Notes under the pieces: generated by a model | Told to the model about the DNA's origin: nothing | What the model saw: the letters and a program-made list of their open reading frames with translations, nothing else | Databases searched by the model: none | Source of the DNA: JALORV01 sp963775635 | GTDB lineage: Bacteria; Pseudomonadota; Gammaproteobacteria; Burkholderiales; Burkholderiaceae_F | Length of the DNA: 64,000 nucleotides | Direction of reading: 5' to 3' | NCBI GenBank assembly: GCA_963775635.1 | Contig: CAVZJO010000002.1 | Coordinates: 75,230-139,229 of the forward strand | In this document: one piece after another, positions 36,625 through 46,228 of the stretch | Layout of the letters: each line of letters begins with the position of its first letter | Position numbering within the stretch: position 1 is the first letter of the stretch | Made by a program: the position numbers and the translations under genes

Positions 36625-37381
36625 CCCGCTGTACCGCCACGTGCGGCGGCTCGCCGAATCGCCGCGCGCGTGCCGCACGGCGAAGCGCTCGATCGCCGAG
36701 GGGACGCATCTGGTCGAAGCAGCACTGGTTGCCGGCGTTGGAATCGAGGCGGTGGTGCTTGCCGAGGATGCCGGCAGCGAAGTGCGCGTGCTGGGCGATC
36801 GGGTTTCGATGGCGCGGCAGGTCCGGCTCGTTGAATTCTCGCGTGCGCTGTACGAAAGCATTTCGCCGGTCGAACATGGCGCGGGCATCCTTGCGGAGAT
36901 CGCGATCGAGGTGCGCGTACTTCCGCGCGCTGAGGCGGCGGACGCCGTCTACCTCGATGCCGTGCAGGACCCGGGCAATGCCGGCGCACTGCTGCGCACG
37001 GCCGCAGCGGCCGGCGTGCAAAACGTTGCGGCTGCGTCGGGCACGGCGTTCCTCTGGGCTCCCAAGGTTCTGCGTGCAGCGATGGGTGCCCACTTTTCCC
37101 TGTCGATCTTCGAGGATGTTGCACCCGAGGCGGTGGCCGCGGCTTTCACCGGCGAACGCCTGGCCGCCGATGCGTGCGCTGGCGAGTCGCTCTACGCCTC
37201 GACCTGGGGAGCAGGCCCGACAGTCTGGATGTTCGGCTCGGAGGGGCAGGGGTTGTCGGCGGCGTCGCTCGCGCAGGCGCAGCGGCGACTGCGCATCCCG
37301 ATCGACTCGCGCGTCGAGTCCCTCAACGTAGCTGCGGCTGCCGCCGTGTGCCTGTTCGAGCAGCGACGGCGGCGGATTTGA
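36602..37381 (+). CDS. TrmH-family (SpoU) RNA 2'-O-methyltransferase
   Basis: SPOUT-fold methyltransferase, 259 aa. An N-terminal L30e-like substrate-binding domain (GTHLVEAALVAGVGIEAVVL) is followed by the knotted SAM domain: VYLDAVQDPGNAGALLRTAA (motif 1), WMFGSEGQGL (motif 2) and IPIDSRVESLNVAAAAAVCL (motif 3). GTG at 36602 is the chosen start, overlapping the 3' end of rnhB by 23 bases. RlmB-like 23S rRNA modification is likely but the exact target is not determinable. Confidence 0.88.
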   Translation: MRITSSDNPLYRHVRRLAESPRACRTAKRSIAEGTHLVEAALVAGVGIEAVVLAEDAGSEVRVLGDRVSMARQVRLVEFSRALYESISPVEHGAGILAEIAIEVRVLPRAEAADAVYLDAVQDPGNAGALLRTAAAAGVQNVAAASGTAFLWAPKVLRAAMGAHFSLSIFEDVAPEAVAAAFTGERLAADACAGESLYASTWGAGPTVWMFGSEGQGLSAASLAQAQRRLRIPIDSRVESLNVAAAAAVCLFEQRRRRI

Positions 37382-37384
37382 TCG

Positions 37385-37684
37385 TCAGATGTAACTGACG
37401 TCCACGCAGACGAAGTTGCCGGCAGGGTCCTTGTTGAACTCGACCACGGTCTTCTCGTCGACGGTGTTCATGTTGTCGGGATTGAAGGTCTTCTTGTTGT
37501 AGACATAGCGGGGCCGCTCGGGCGACGAGCGGTCTTCCGAATCGGGTTTGCCGAAGGCCTTGCTCACCTCCTCCGGCGTTTTGTCGATCACTTTTCCATA
37601 GAAAACACCGCGCTGGAATCCACCTTCACCGCATCCGGCGATGGCGACTGCAAGTGCGGCTGCTGCAAGAATTCTGATGAGCAT
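37385..37684 (-). CDS. Small predicted lipoprotein, unknown function
   Basis: 99 aa with a lipoprotein signal peptide, MLIRILAAAALAVAIAGCGE, the lipobox cysteine at about residue 18. The mature part holds TPEEVSKAFGKPD, similar in style to SmpA/BamE-type modules (helix then GxP turn), and ends in beta-rich sequence. No specific family recognised. Convergent with the methyltransferase gene, 3 bp apart. Confidence 0.8.
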   Translation of the reverse strand: MLIRILAAAALAVAIAGCGEGGFQRGVFYGKVIDKTPEEVSKAFGKPDSEDRSSPERPRYVYNKKTFNPDNMNTVDEKTVVEFNKDPAGNFVCVDVSYI

Positions 37685-37801
37685 GGCGTTCCCTTAAGTT
37701 GTTCGCACTGAACCGCAGGCAGATTAGGGGAGGAGCCTTACGGGCAGCTTGCAGCCGCGTGGCATAGCGGCGCAGATGACCCAGATCAAACGAGACGGCG
37801 C

Positions 37802-38650
37802 TCAGTACGAGCGGCGGTCGAGGCGGACCTCCTGCATGATGGTCGCGGCGATCTCCTCGATCGACTTGGTTGTCGACGACAGCCAGCGAATGCCTTCGCG
37901 TCTCATCATCCGCTCGGCGGCGTCAACCTCGTAGCGGCAGTTCTCGAGCGCCGCATAGCGACTATTGGGCCGGCGCTCGTTGCGAACCTCCGCCAGCCGT
38001 TCCGGCGCGATCGACAGGCCGAAGGTCTTGCCCTTGTAAGGCGGCAGCGCGGTCGGCAGCTGGTTACGTTCGAAATCCTCCGGAATCAGCGGGTAGTTGG
38101 CAGCCTTCACGCCGTATTGCATGGCGAGATAGAGCGTGGTCGGCGTCTTGCCGGACCGGGAGACGCCGACCAGGATCACATCGGCCCTTTCGAGGCCCTT
38201 GGCCGACTGGCCGTCGTCGTGCGCCATCGCGAAATTGATGGCCTCGATCCGGTTCTTGTACTCATCGGAGTTGGTGGCGATGTTGTGCGACCGACCGACT
38301 GTGTGGGTCGACTTCAGGCCGAGCTCACGCTCCAGCGGCTCGACGAAGGTCTCGAACATCTCAATGAAAAAACCGTCGGACGCCTCCCGCAGGGCCGCCG
38401 CAATGCCGGGGTCGACCAACGTCGAGAACACGATGGCGCGCTTGCCATCGCGCTTGCCGGCTTCGTTGATGCGGTGCGCCGCATCCTGGGCCTTCTCGAT
38501 CGAATCGATGAAAGGCAGCCGCTGCGGGCGGTAGCGCAGGTGCTCGAACTGCGTGAGGACGCTGTGTCCGAGCGTCTCGGCGGTGATGCCGGTGCCGTCC
38601 GAAACGAAGAACACGGTCCGGTCGAACGTGCCGGTTGTGGTGTCGGGCAT
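37802..38650 (-). CDS. ppsR: Phosphoenolpyruvate synthase regulatory protein (kinase/pyrophosphorylase)
   Basis: DUF299 bifunctional enzyme: ADP-dependent phosphorylation and Pi-dependent dephosphorylation of a threonine in PEP synthase; 282 aa from the ATG at 38650. N-terminal FFVSDGTGITAETLGHSVLT and the P-loop-like GVSRSGKTPTTLYLAMQYG are hallmarks. Divergent from its target ppsA, 90 bp apart, so the regulator and enzyme share one promoter region. Confidence 0.95.
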   Translation of the reverse strand: MPDTTTGTFDRTVFFVSDGTGITAETLGHSVLTQFEHLRYRPQRLPFIDSIEKAQDAAHRINEAGKRDGKRAIVFSTLVDPGIAAALREASDGFFIEMFETFVEPLERELGLKSTHTVGRSHNIATNSDEYKNRIEAINFAMAHDDGQSAKGLERADVILVGVSRSGKTPTTLYLAMQYGVKAANYPLIPEDFERNQLPTALPPYKGKTFGLSIAPERLAEVRNERRPNSRYAALENCRYEVDAAERMMRREGIRWLSSTTKSIEEIAATIMQEVRLDRRSY

Positions 38651-38740
38651 CAAGTCCTCACTGGTGCGGCGCGGTATCGAGGCGAGCGTGCTCGGTAGAA
38701 TCGGCGGATTCTAGACACACGAACAAGACCGGGAGAGGGC

Positions 38741-41158
38741 ATGCCGCGCGGGGCGCACGTCGTACCGTTCAACGAACTGAGGATGACCGACGTCGAGCGG
38801 GTCGGCGGAAAGAATGCGTCGCTGGGCGAAATGCTGAGCCAGCTTTCGGCAGCGGATATTCGGGTGCCCGACGGCTTCGCGACGACAGCCGATGCGTTCC
38901 GCGCCTTTATCGATGGTGGTGGTCTGCGTGAGCGCATCGCTGGCGCGCTTGACCGTCTCGATGTCGACGATGTTCGGGCACTGGCGCGTACCGGTGCCGA
39001 GATCCGCTCCTGGCTGGTTGATACACCGTTTCCGGCCGAGTTGGAACGCGCTATTCGTCATTCATTTCAACAGCTTATAGAAGATTCTTCAAGCGAAATA
39101 TCATTCGCGGTGCGGTCGAGCGCGACTGCCGAAGATCTGCCCGATGCCTCATTTGCCGGCCAGCAGGAGACCTTCCTGAACGTGGTCGGCATCGACGCGA
39201 TTCTCGATCGGATCAAGCATGTGTTCGCGTCGCTCTACAACGACCGGGCGATCGCGTACCGAGTACACAAGGGGTTCGCGCATGCGGACGTTGCGCTGTC
39301 GGCCGGCGTGCAGCGCATGGTGCGGTCCGACCGCGGCGCCGCCGGCGTGATGTTCACGATGGACACCGAATCGGGGTTTCGCGATGTCGTCTTCATCACA
39401 TCCAGCTACGGCCTGGGCGAGACCGTGGTGCAGGGTGCCGTCAATCCGGACGAGTTCTACGTGCACAAGCCGATGCTGGCAGCGGGCAAGCATCCGATCA
39501 TTCGCAAGTCGCTTGGCTCGAAGCTGATCCGGATGGAGTTCGAACCGGCGCCGAGCGCGGCCCGCACGGTACGTACGATCGACGTCAGTGAGGCCGAGCG
39601 CCACCGCTTTTCGCTGACCGACGCCGACGTGATAGAGCTTGCCCGCTATGCGGTCACGATCGAGCAGCACTACGGGCGGCCGATGGACATCGAATGGGGC
39701 AAGGACGGCCTGGACGGGCGCATCTACATCCTGCAGGCACGGCCAGAGACCGTGAAGTCGCAGGCGCACGGCGACACTCATCAGCGATTCAAGCTCAAGG
39801 ACAAGGGCAAGGTGCTGGCGTCGGGCCGGGCGATCGGACAGAAGATCGGTATCGGCTCGGTGCGCAACATCGTCAATGCCAGCGAAATGGAGCGGGTGCA
39901 ACCGGGCGACGTGCTGGTGACCGACATGACCGATCCCAACTGGGAGCCGGTGATGAAACGCGCCGCGGCGATCGTAACCAACCGCGGGGGGCGCACCTGC
40001 CACGCCGCGATCATCGCCCGCGAACTCGGCATCCCGGCCGTCGTCGGCTGTGGAGATGCGACCGAACTGCTCGGCGATGCGACCCTCGTCACAGTCTCGT
40101 GCGCCGAGGGCGACACCGGCATGGTCTACGCCGGCGCGCTCGAAATGGAGGTCGAGTCGCTGCAGCAGGGCAAGCTGCCGCCGATCCCGGTCAAGCTGAT
40201 GATGAACGTCGGCAATCCGCAGCTGGCGTTCGACTTCCAGTCGCTGCCGAATGACGGCGTGGGGCTGGCCCGCCTCGAATTCATCATCAACAACAACATC
40301 GGCGTGCATCCGAAGGCAGTGCTCGACTATCCGGACGTCGACCATGATCTGAAGATCGCGGTCGAGCGGCTTTCGGCCGGCTACGAATCGCCGCGCGCGT
40401 TCTTCGAGGCCAAGCTCGCCGAGGGCATCGCCACCATCGGCGCGGCCTTCTGGCCCAAGCCGGTCATTGTTCGCATGTCGGATTTCAAGAGCAACGAATA
40501 CAAGAAGCTGATCGGCGGGTCGCGCTACGAGCCGGACGAGGAGAATCCGATGCTCGGGTTCCGCGGCGCTGCGCGCTACATCGCGCAGTCGTTCCGCGAG
40601 TGCTTCCGCATGGAGGCGGCGGCACTCAAGCGCGTGCGCGAAGTGATGGGCCTGACGAACGTCGAGATCATGGTCCCGTTCGTGCGCACGCTCGAGGAAG
40701 CCCGGCGTGTCACCGAATTGCTGGCGGAACACGGGCTGCAGCGGGGCAGTGGTGCAGCGACCGATGGCAACGGTGGGTTGCGGCTGATCATGATGTGCGA
40801 GGTTCCTTCGAATGCGGTGCTGGCTGACCAGTTCCTGGACTATTTCGACGGCTTCTCAATCGGTTCGAATGACCTGACCCAGCTGACGCTCGGACTGGAC
40901 CGCGACTCCGCGCTGGTCGCCGAGGGCTTCGACGAGCGCGATCCCGCCGTCAAGGCCCTGCTGAGCCAGGCGATCGCGGCGTGTCGGGCCCGTGGCAAGT
41001 ACATCGGCATCTGCGGCCAGGGCCCGTCGGACCATGCAGACTTCGCCGAGTGGCTGATGGAGCAGGGCATCGAGTCGATTTCGCTCAATCCAGACACCGT
41101 GATTTCCACCTGGAAGTTGCTGGCCCGTCGGACGGAGCCTGCGCCTCCCCGCGCGTGA
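38741..41158 (+). CDS. ppsA: Phosphoenolpyruvate synthase
   Basis: Makes PEP from pyruvate and ATP (AMP + Pi) for gluconeogenesis; 805 aa. N-terminal ATP-grasp-like domain with FAVRSSATAEDLPDASFAGQ; swivelling domain with the phospho-histidine in GGRTCHAAIIARELGIPAVV; C-terminal PEP-binding TIM barrel with LARLEFIINNNIG, SDFKSNEYKKLIGG and IGICGQGPSDH. The target threonine of PpsR precedes the catalytic His (RTCHAA). A TAGAAT hexamer at 38696-38701 may be the -10 box. Confidence 0.97.
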   Translation: MPRGAHVVPFNELRMTDVERVGGKNASLGEMLSQLSAADIRVPDGFATTADAFRAFIDGGGLRERIAGALDRLDVDDVRALARTGAEIRSWLVDTPFPAELERAIRHSFQQLIEDSSSEISFAVRSSATAEDLPDASFAGQQETFLNVVGIDAILDRIKHVFASLYNDRAIAYRVHKGFAHADVALSAGVQRMVRSDRGAAGVMFTMDTESGFRDVVFITSSYGLGETVVQGAVNPDEFYVHKPMLAAGKHPIIRKSLGSKLIRMEFEPAPSAARTVRTIDVSEAERHRFSLTDADVIELARYAVTIEQHYGRPMDIEWGKDGLDGRIYILQARPETVKSQAHGDTHQRFKLKDKGKVLASGRAIGQKIGIGSVRNIVNASEMERVQPGDVLVTDMTDPNWEPVMKRAAAIVTNRGGRTCHAAIIARELGIPAVVGCGDATELLGDATLVTVSCAEGDTGMVYAGALEMEVESLQQGKLPPIPVKLMMNVGNPQLAFDFQSLPNDGVGLARLEFIINNNIGVHPKAVLDYPDVDHDLKIAVERLSAGYESPRAFFEAKLAEGIATIGAAFWPKPVIVRMSDFKSNEYKKLIGGSRYEPDEENPMLGFRGAARYIAQSFRECFRMEAAALKRVREVMGLTNVEIMVPFVRTLEEARRVTELLAEHGLQRGSGAATDGNGGLRLIMMCEVPSNAVLADQFLDYFDGFSIGSNDLTQLTLGLDRDSALVAEGFDERDPAVKALLSQAIAACRARGKYIGICGQGPSDHADFAEWLMEQGIESISLNPDTVISTWKLLARRTEPAPPRA

Positions 41159-41190
41159 ACCGCGCGGCCGCAGACAAGCAAGGAACCGAC

Positions 41191-41619
41191 ATGGACAGCT
41201 ACATTGTGTGGTTCGTCGTGGCGTTCGGCCTGCTGGTGGCCGAGCTGCTGACCGGGACTTTTTACCTGCTGGTGATCGCCGTCGGTCTGGCGGCGGCCGG
41301 ACTGGCAGCGCTCGCCGGCGCCCCGGCCGCGTTGCAGTTCGTCGTGGCCGCGGCGATCGGACTGGCGGGATCGCTGTGGCTGCGATCGACGCGCTTCGGC
41401 AGGCGACTGCACGAACGCGGCGACGATCGCGTGCAGAACATGGACATCGGCCAGTCGCTGTACGTGGACAACTGGACGGCGGCACGCACCGCACGCGCCA
41501 ATTATCGCGGCGCCGTGTGGGACGTCGAACTGGCGCCGGGCGAGCAACCGGCCAGCGGAGAATTCGTCATTCGCGACATCCAGGCCAACCGGCTGATCGT
41601 CGCCCCGAAGTTGCGCTAA
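41191..41619 (+). CDS. NfeD family membrane protein
   Basis: 142 aa: two or three N-terminal hydrophobic helices (WFVVAFGLLVAELLTGTFYL, LLVIAVGLAAAGLAALAG, VVAAAIGLAGSLWL), then a small OB-fold domain (NYRGAVWDVELAPGEQ) typical of short NfeD proteins. Partner of the SPFH protein encoded 21 bp downstream; NfeD-SPFH pairs are thought to work in membrane microdomain organisation or quality control. Confidence 0.9.
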   Translation: MDSYIVWFVVAFGLLVAELLTGTFYLLVIAVGLAAAGLAALAGAPAALQFVVAAAIGLAGSLWLRSTRFGRRLHERGDDRVQNMDIGQSLYVDNWTAARTARANYRGAVWDVELAPGEQPASGEFVIRDIQANRLIVAPKLR

Positions 41620-41640
41620 AGACAGGTTCCAGGAGCAACC

Positions 41641-42585
41641 ATGCCTTTTCTTCCGTTCGACGGCGTTTCCATCATCGCGATCATCGTGCTGGTGGTGGCG
41701 GTCACCTTTGTCATCAAGGCCGTCAAGGTCGTGCCGCAGCAGAACGCGTGGGTTGTCGAACGACTCGGCAAGTTCCACGCGGTGCTGCAGCCCGGGCTGA
41801 ACATCGTGATTCCCTTCGTCGATCGGCTCGCCTACAAGCACAGCCTGAAGGAGGTTCCGCTCGACACGCCCAGCCAGGTCTGCATCACCAAGGACAACAC
41901 TCAGTTGCAGGTCGACGGCGTCCTGTATTTCCAGGTGACCGATCCGCAGCGCGCTTCCTACGGCGCCAGCAACTACATCCTGGCGATCACGCAACTCGCC
42001 CAGACGACGCTGCGCTCGGTGATCGGCAAGCTCGAACTCGACAAGACGTTCGAGGAGCGAGACTTCATCAACCACAGCGTCGTCAGCGCGATCGACGAAG
42101 CGGCGATGAACTGGGGCGTCAAGGTGCTGCGCTACGAGATCAAGGACATCACGCCGCCGGCGGCGATTCTGCATGCGATGCAGGCACAGATTACCGCCGA
42201 GCGGGAAAAGCGCGCGCTGATCGCGTCGTCCGAGGGACGCAAGCAGGAGCAGATCAACATCGCAACCGGTGCGCGCGAAGCGGAGATCGCGCGGTCGGAG
42301 GGTGAGAAGCAGGCGCAGATCAACATTGCGCAGGGCGAGGCGGGCGCAGTGCTCGCCGTCGCCGAAGCCACCGCGCGCGCAATCCAGATGGTTGCAGAAA
42401 CCATCCGCCAGCCGGGAGGTATGGAAGCAGTGAATCTGCGCGTGGCCGACCGCTACGTCGACGCGTTCGGCAACCTGGCAAAGACCAACAACACGCTGAT
42501 CCTTCCGGCCAACCTGGCCGATGTCGGCGGCCTGATCGCCGCGGCGATGTCGGTGGTCAAGAGCCAGCGGGTCCAGCAGGCCTAA
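41641..42585 (+). CDS. SPFH/stomatin-like membrane protein (QmcA-like)
   Basis: 314 aa: one N-terminal transmembrane helix, then an SPFH domain (WVVERLGKFHAVLQPGLNIV, RSVIGKLELDKTFEERDFIN), a coiled coil rich in Glu/Gln/Ala (about residues 180-260) and a short tail. Forms large membrane assemblies; often linked to FtsH. Encoded directly after its NfeD partner. Ends 9 bp from the convergent CBS/DUF294 gene. Confidence 0.93.
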   Translation: MPFLPFDGVSIIAIIVLVVAVTFVIKAVKVVPQQNAWVVERLGKFHAVLQPGLNIVIPFVDRLAYKHSLKEVPLDTPSQVCITKDNTQLQVDGVLYFQVTDPQRASYGASNYILAITQLAQTTLRSVIGKLELDKTFEERDFINHSVVSAIDEAAMNWGVKVLRYEIKDITPPAAILHAMQAQITAEREKRALIASSEGRKQEQINIATGAREAEIARSEGEKQAQINIAQGEAGAVLAVAEATARAIQMVAETIRQPGGMEAVNLRVADRYVDAFGNLAKTNNTLILPANLADVGGLIAAAMSVVKSQRVQQA

Positions 42586-42594
42586 GGAATGAGC

Positions 42595-44069
42595 CTATAG
42601 CTGATAGTCCATCGCCAGCCGTGATTGCAGGTCGCGGGCGATCCGGAAAGCCTCCTTCAACGATAGCCGATCCAGCTTGTTGAGCTTGTCCGGGTCAATC
42701 CGGTTCGGTTCGCCGTTGGAAGCAAGCGAATCGAGGCCAGCCTGGTGTGTGAGCCGGATGCGCTGGATCAGGTAAAACGCCGCCAGCATCGACTGCGTTT
42801 CATCGTTCGGCAGCGCGCCGATGGAGCCGGCACCGCGCAGCCGGTCTGCGGTGTTTGTCTGCGGCAGGGCGTAGGCGAGCGAATACACGCGTGCCGCATC
42901 GACGAAGGGGCGCACGCCGTACATCTTCAGGTTGATCGTGCCCGGCGTAGTTCGGCACGTCTTCGGTGATGAAGTCGCGCCAACGGGCAAGGGGCGGTTT
43001 TGCCTGGAGCGCGTTTTCCGCCATCAGGCGCAGGAAGTTCGGCCGCTTGCGTGTGACGTCGAGAAACCAGCGGCGCAGATCCGACGCCAATCGCGCGTCA
43101 CCGTACAACGCACGGAAGTCGAAGCATATCGCTGCATCGAGCAGAGCCTTCGGTTCCGAGTCGGAGAGCCAACCTTCGAGCTTGGATTTCCACTCCGCCA
43201 TCGACAGGCACAGCTCCGGGTTTGAAGCCATTACGTTGCCCTTGCAGAGCGGAAAACCGCAGGCATCGAGCGCCTCATTGACCTCACGTGCAAACGGCAA
43301 AAGGTGCTCGCGCACGCGGGCCGGCACCGGTGTCCTCATGAGCAACAAATACGATCCCGTTGTCCTGGTCAGTGGCAAAAGTCTGCTCGAGTCGCCCCTC
43401 GCTGCCGAAGGCAAGCCAGCACCAGCCGATACGATCCCAACTATGACGCCTGCGCACGAGCTCGATGATTCGCTCGCAGATGCGGTCGTTCAAGACTGAC
43501 ACGAACAGCGTCAACTGCTCGGCGCCGACGCCCTGTTCGAGCAGGATCCGCGTCAACTGTCGCACCCGCTCGGCCAGGCCGGCCAGCGTCGAGACGTCAC
43601 GTGCCAGTCGGATTTCCATCGTCAGCTCGCCCAGGCCGAGGCGTTGCAGCGAAAACAGATCCCGTTCCGAGATCACGCCGACAAGCTGTTGGTCGCGCTC
43701 GACGAGCACGTGACGGATACCGTGCTTGATCATCAACAATGCAGCTTCATACGAGGGCGTATGGTCGGGCAGCGACAGCGGGTCCTTCGACATGACATCG
43801 GTCACCGGCGCGTCGAGTTGCTGCTGCAATGTCGCTCGCACCAGGTCGCGTTCGGTGAAGACTCCGGTCGGGCGCTTGCGGTCGTCGACAATGACGATCG
43901 CGCCGACTTGCTCGTCGTGCATCCGCTGCACAGCGCTGCGAACCGTGTCCCATTCGCTGCAAACCAGAGGTGCGCCGCGCAGAAGACTCCGCAGGGGCTG
44001 CGCCAGCGTCTGCTGCTCACCCGCCAGGCGGTCTGGCTTGCCGATCGGAGTCGGAGAGGGATCGGCCAC
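42595..44069 (-). CDS. CBS-pair / DUF294 putative nucleotidyltransferase (two frame breaks)
   Basis: Cytoplasmic signalling protein: two N-terminal CBS domains (VGAIVIVDDRKRPTGVFTER, HVLVERDQQLVGVISERDLF) followed by a GlnD-like DUF294 nucleotidyltransferase domain with the GS motif FGSEGRLEQTFATDQDNGIV. The frame then breaks near 43322-43345, resuming at PARVREHLLPFAREVNEALD. It breaks again near 42940-42958, resuming at TINLKMYGVRPFVDAARVYS and closing at 42595. Joined length is about 490 aa, right for the family. Lies 14 bp after the pseudo-kinase/exonuclease gene. Related CBS-DUF294 and exonuclease genes accompany acs/actP loci in gammaproteobacteria. Substrate unknown. Confidence 0.8.
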
Positions 44070-44083
44070 AGTGGCGTTTCGTT

Positions 44084-46228
44084 TCAGTATTCGAGGCGCG
44101 CAAGGTAGCTCGCGCGAGATGCATCGAGCGCCTGCGCCAGCGTGACAATGCCGCGTTCGGCGAGCAGCGGCAGCAGGCGCAGGAAGACTTCGGCGGTCAC
44201 CAGTGCATCGCCGAGCGCGGTGTGCCGACCGATCACGCGCACGCCGACACGCTCGGCGATCGCATCCAGATCGTGGTTGTCCAGGCTCGGGTGCACCACC
44301 GCCGACAGCAGCAGCGTATCGAGCACCGGCTGGCCGAAGTGCACACCGGCGACACCCTCCTTCAGTTCGAGAAACCGCATATCGAAGGCGGCGTTGTGCG
44401 CCACGAGCACGGTGTCCTCGCAGAAGCGGTAGAAGCGCGGCAGCACCTGTTCGATCGGCGGCTCATTGAGCAGCTGACGCGCGTCGATTCCGTGCACGGC
44501 AGTCGATTCGCGGCTGATCGAGCGGCGCGGGTTGACCAGCTGCTCGAAGACCTCTTGCTTCAGCAAACGGCCGTTGACGATCCGAACGGCGCCCAGCGAG
44601 ATGACTTCGTCGCCCGCCGACGGCTCCAACCCGGTCGTTTCGGTATCGAATACGGTGTAAGAGAGTTCCGCGAGCTTGCGTTCGGCAAGTGCGCCGGCCG
44701 TATCGAGTCGATCGAACAGGTCGAAGTCGTAGAACTCCGGCCGACTTTCAGCGGTGCTTGTCCTGTACGCCAGCGCAGCGGGGGCTTCGCCGCGCGGCAG
44801 CAGGAAATGGAAGCGGGAGGTCTGGCGGATTTTGTCGACCTGCAGCCATGCCTCGGCGCCGTGGCGCTCGAGCACGGCGCGCAGCGACAGCGGCGTTTCT
44901 TCGGTTCCTACGCGCATCGGTTCGCTTTCCCACAGCGAAAGCGCATCGCTGCTGACGATGGCGCCTGTCCAGATCAGGTCCACCTCGGCGAAGCCGCCAC
45001 TGCTGCCGGCGCGCAGCCGAAAACCGTAGATCGTGTAGTCGCCGGCGAGCCTTGCGGCCAGAAAGGTCATCGCCTGCACGATCGCAAAGCTGTCAACGCG
45101 CACCCACAGGTTGGCGTCGGCATCCTCAACTGAGACCGGAAGCTGCAGCGCTTCGCTGATGTGCCGCTGCACCACGGCCAGCAGGTCGACCGCGCGCATG
45201 TCCTCCAGCGTCAGGCTGCCCTTCAGTGCGTCAGCATATTCGCGCAGCGCCGTGTTCAGGCGCTCGGTCAGCACTCGCGACTCGGCGACGGCGATGTCGA
45301 CGAACTGGGTGCGCTGGCCGACCGGCATGTCCGGGTATGCCGCGATGTTCTCGGCCGCTGCGCGCAGGTTGGCGGCCGGCGCCCGCATGCCGGTCGCGAG
45401 CGACTGCAACAGGCGCAGGCTCTGAGCTTCGCGGCCGACCAGGCCGCTGACGTCATCGAAGGTGAATACCATGCCAGCGACTCGCCGCTCCGTCCCGAGA
45501 AACGGTACCACCAGCACGCGCAGCAGGGCGCCATTGGCGACCGACACCACGAAGCGCGCATGCGGACGATCGACGTGATCGAGCTGCTGCTGGATCACGT
45601 CCAATGCATGCGCAACCTGATTGCGATCGAGCAACGCGAGCACCGATCGCCCGAGGCCGAGCGGTTTGTAATCGCCGCGGGCCGCGCTGCCTGCAGGTGG
45701 CGCCAGCAGCGCGGCGGCGCGCGGGTTGTACAGCAGAATGCGCCCGTCGGCGTTGCAGACCAGCACACCCTGCGAAAGCTCCGACATCAGCGCCGCAAAG
45801 CGGTCACGTTCCTCCTCGACACGCGCCCGGGTCTCGGCGCTGCGCTGATCGAGATCGTGTTCGATGCGATGGTAGGCGTCGGCCAGCTGGTTGATGGCGG
45901 AGGCGACATCGGCCAATTCCGGCGCATCGGCTGTTGCAACTCGAAAGCCGCGTTCGGCAGCCAGCAGGCTGCGCGCCTGTTCGGCGAGCTGGCGTGCCGC
46001 GTGCGAATAACGCCAAAACAGCCAGTGCCCCAACATCCCGGCGACCGCCAACAGGATCATCGTTCCGAACGCGAGCAGCGGCGCCGTCTCGCTGACCAGT
46101 GCGCTCAGGCTTGCCCGCAGTTCAGGGCCGGCTGCCAGATGGACCAGCAGCGCCCCCGCCGCCAGCACCACGAGCACGCCAACGCACGAGCTCAGTATCC
46201 AGATCGCGACGCCGCGCCATCGTTTCAT
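44084..46228 (-). CDS. Membrane pseudo-histidine-kinase fused to a DEDDh 3'-5' exonuclease
   Basis: 714 aa. Two N-terminal transmembrane helices (about 7-29, 52-73) flank a short periplasmic loop; a HAMP-like/coiled-coil linker (about 75-140), a PAS domain (about 145-260, GVLVCNADGRILLYNPRAAA) and a degenerate kinase core follow. Where a HisKA H-box is expected the sequence reads SLATGMRAPAANLRAAAEN, with no histidine, and no N, G1 or G2 ATP-binding boxes are visible. From about residue 524 there is a DnaQ-type exonuclease with all catalytic residues: YTVFDTETTGLEP (D528, E530), AHNAAFDMRFLELK (D616) and GRHTALGDALVTAEVF (H669, D674). The ATG overlaps the response-regulator stop. Function inferred only as a signal-controlled nuclease or phosphodiesterase. 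Confidence 0.85.
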   Translation of the reverse strand: MKRWRGVAIWILSSCVGVLVVLAAGALLVHLAAGPELRASLSALVSETAPLLAFGTMILLAVAGMLGHWLFWRYSHAARQLAEQARSLLAAERGFRVATADAPELADVASAINQLADAYHRIEHDLDQRSAETRARVEEERDRFAALMSELSQGVLVCNADGRILLYNPRAAALLAPPAGSAARGDYKPLGLGRSVLALLDRNQVAHALDVIQQQLDHVDRPHARFVVSVANGALLRVLVVPFLGTERRVAGMVFTFDDVSGLVGREAQSLRLLQSLATGMRAPAANLRAAAENIAAYPDMPVGQRTQFVDIAVAESRVLTERLNTALREYADALKGSLTLEDMRAVDLLAVVQRHISEALQLPVSVEDADANLWVRVDSFAIVQAMTFLAARLAGDYTIYGFRLRAGSSGGFAEVDLIWTGAIVSSDALSLWESEPMRVGTEETPLSLRAVLERHGAEAWLQVDKIRQTSRFHFLLPRGEAPAALAYRTSTAESRPEFYDFDLFDRLDTAGALAERKLAELSYTVFDTETTGLEPSAGDEVISLGAVRIVNGRLLKQEVFEQLVNPRRSISRESTAVHGIDARQLLNEPPIEQVLPRFYRFCEDTVLVAHNAAFDMRFLELKEGVAGVHFGQPVLDTLLLSAVVHPSLDNHDLDAIAERVGVRVIGRHTALGDALVTAEVFLRLLPLLAERGIVTLAQALDASRASYLARLEY

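Noticed and set aside
37685..37801. Possible small RNA or terminator between the lipoprotein gene and ppsR
   Set aside because: No convincing hairpin with a T-run and no strong promoter-like pair found.
39149..40732. 527-codon open frame antisense to ppsA
   Set aside because: Shadow frame; ppsA is complete on the other strand.
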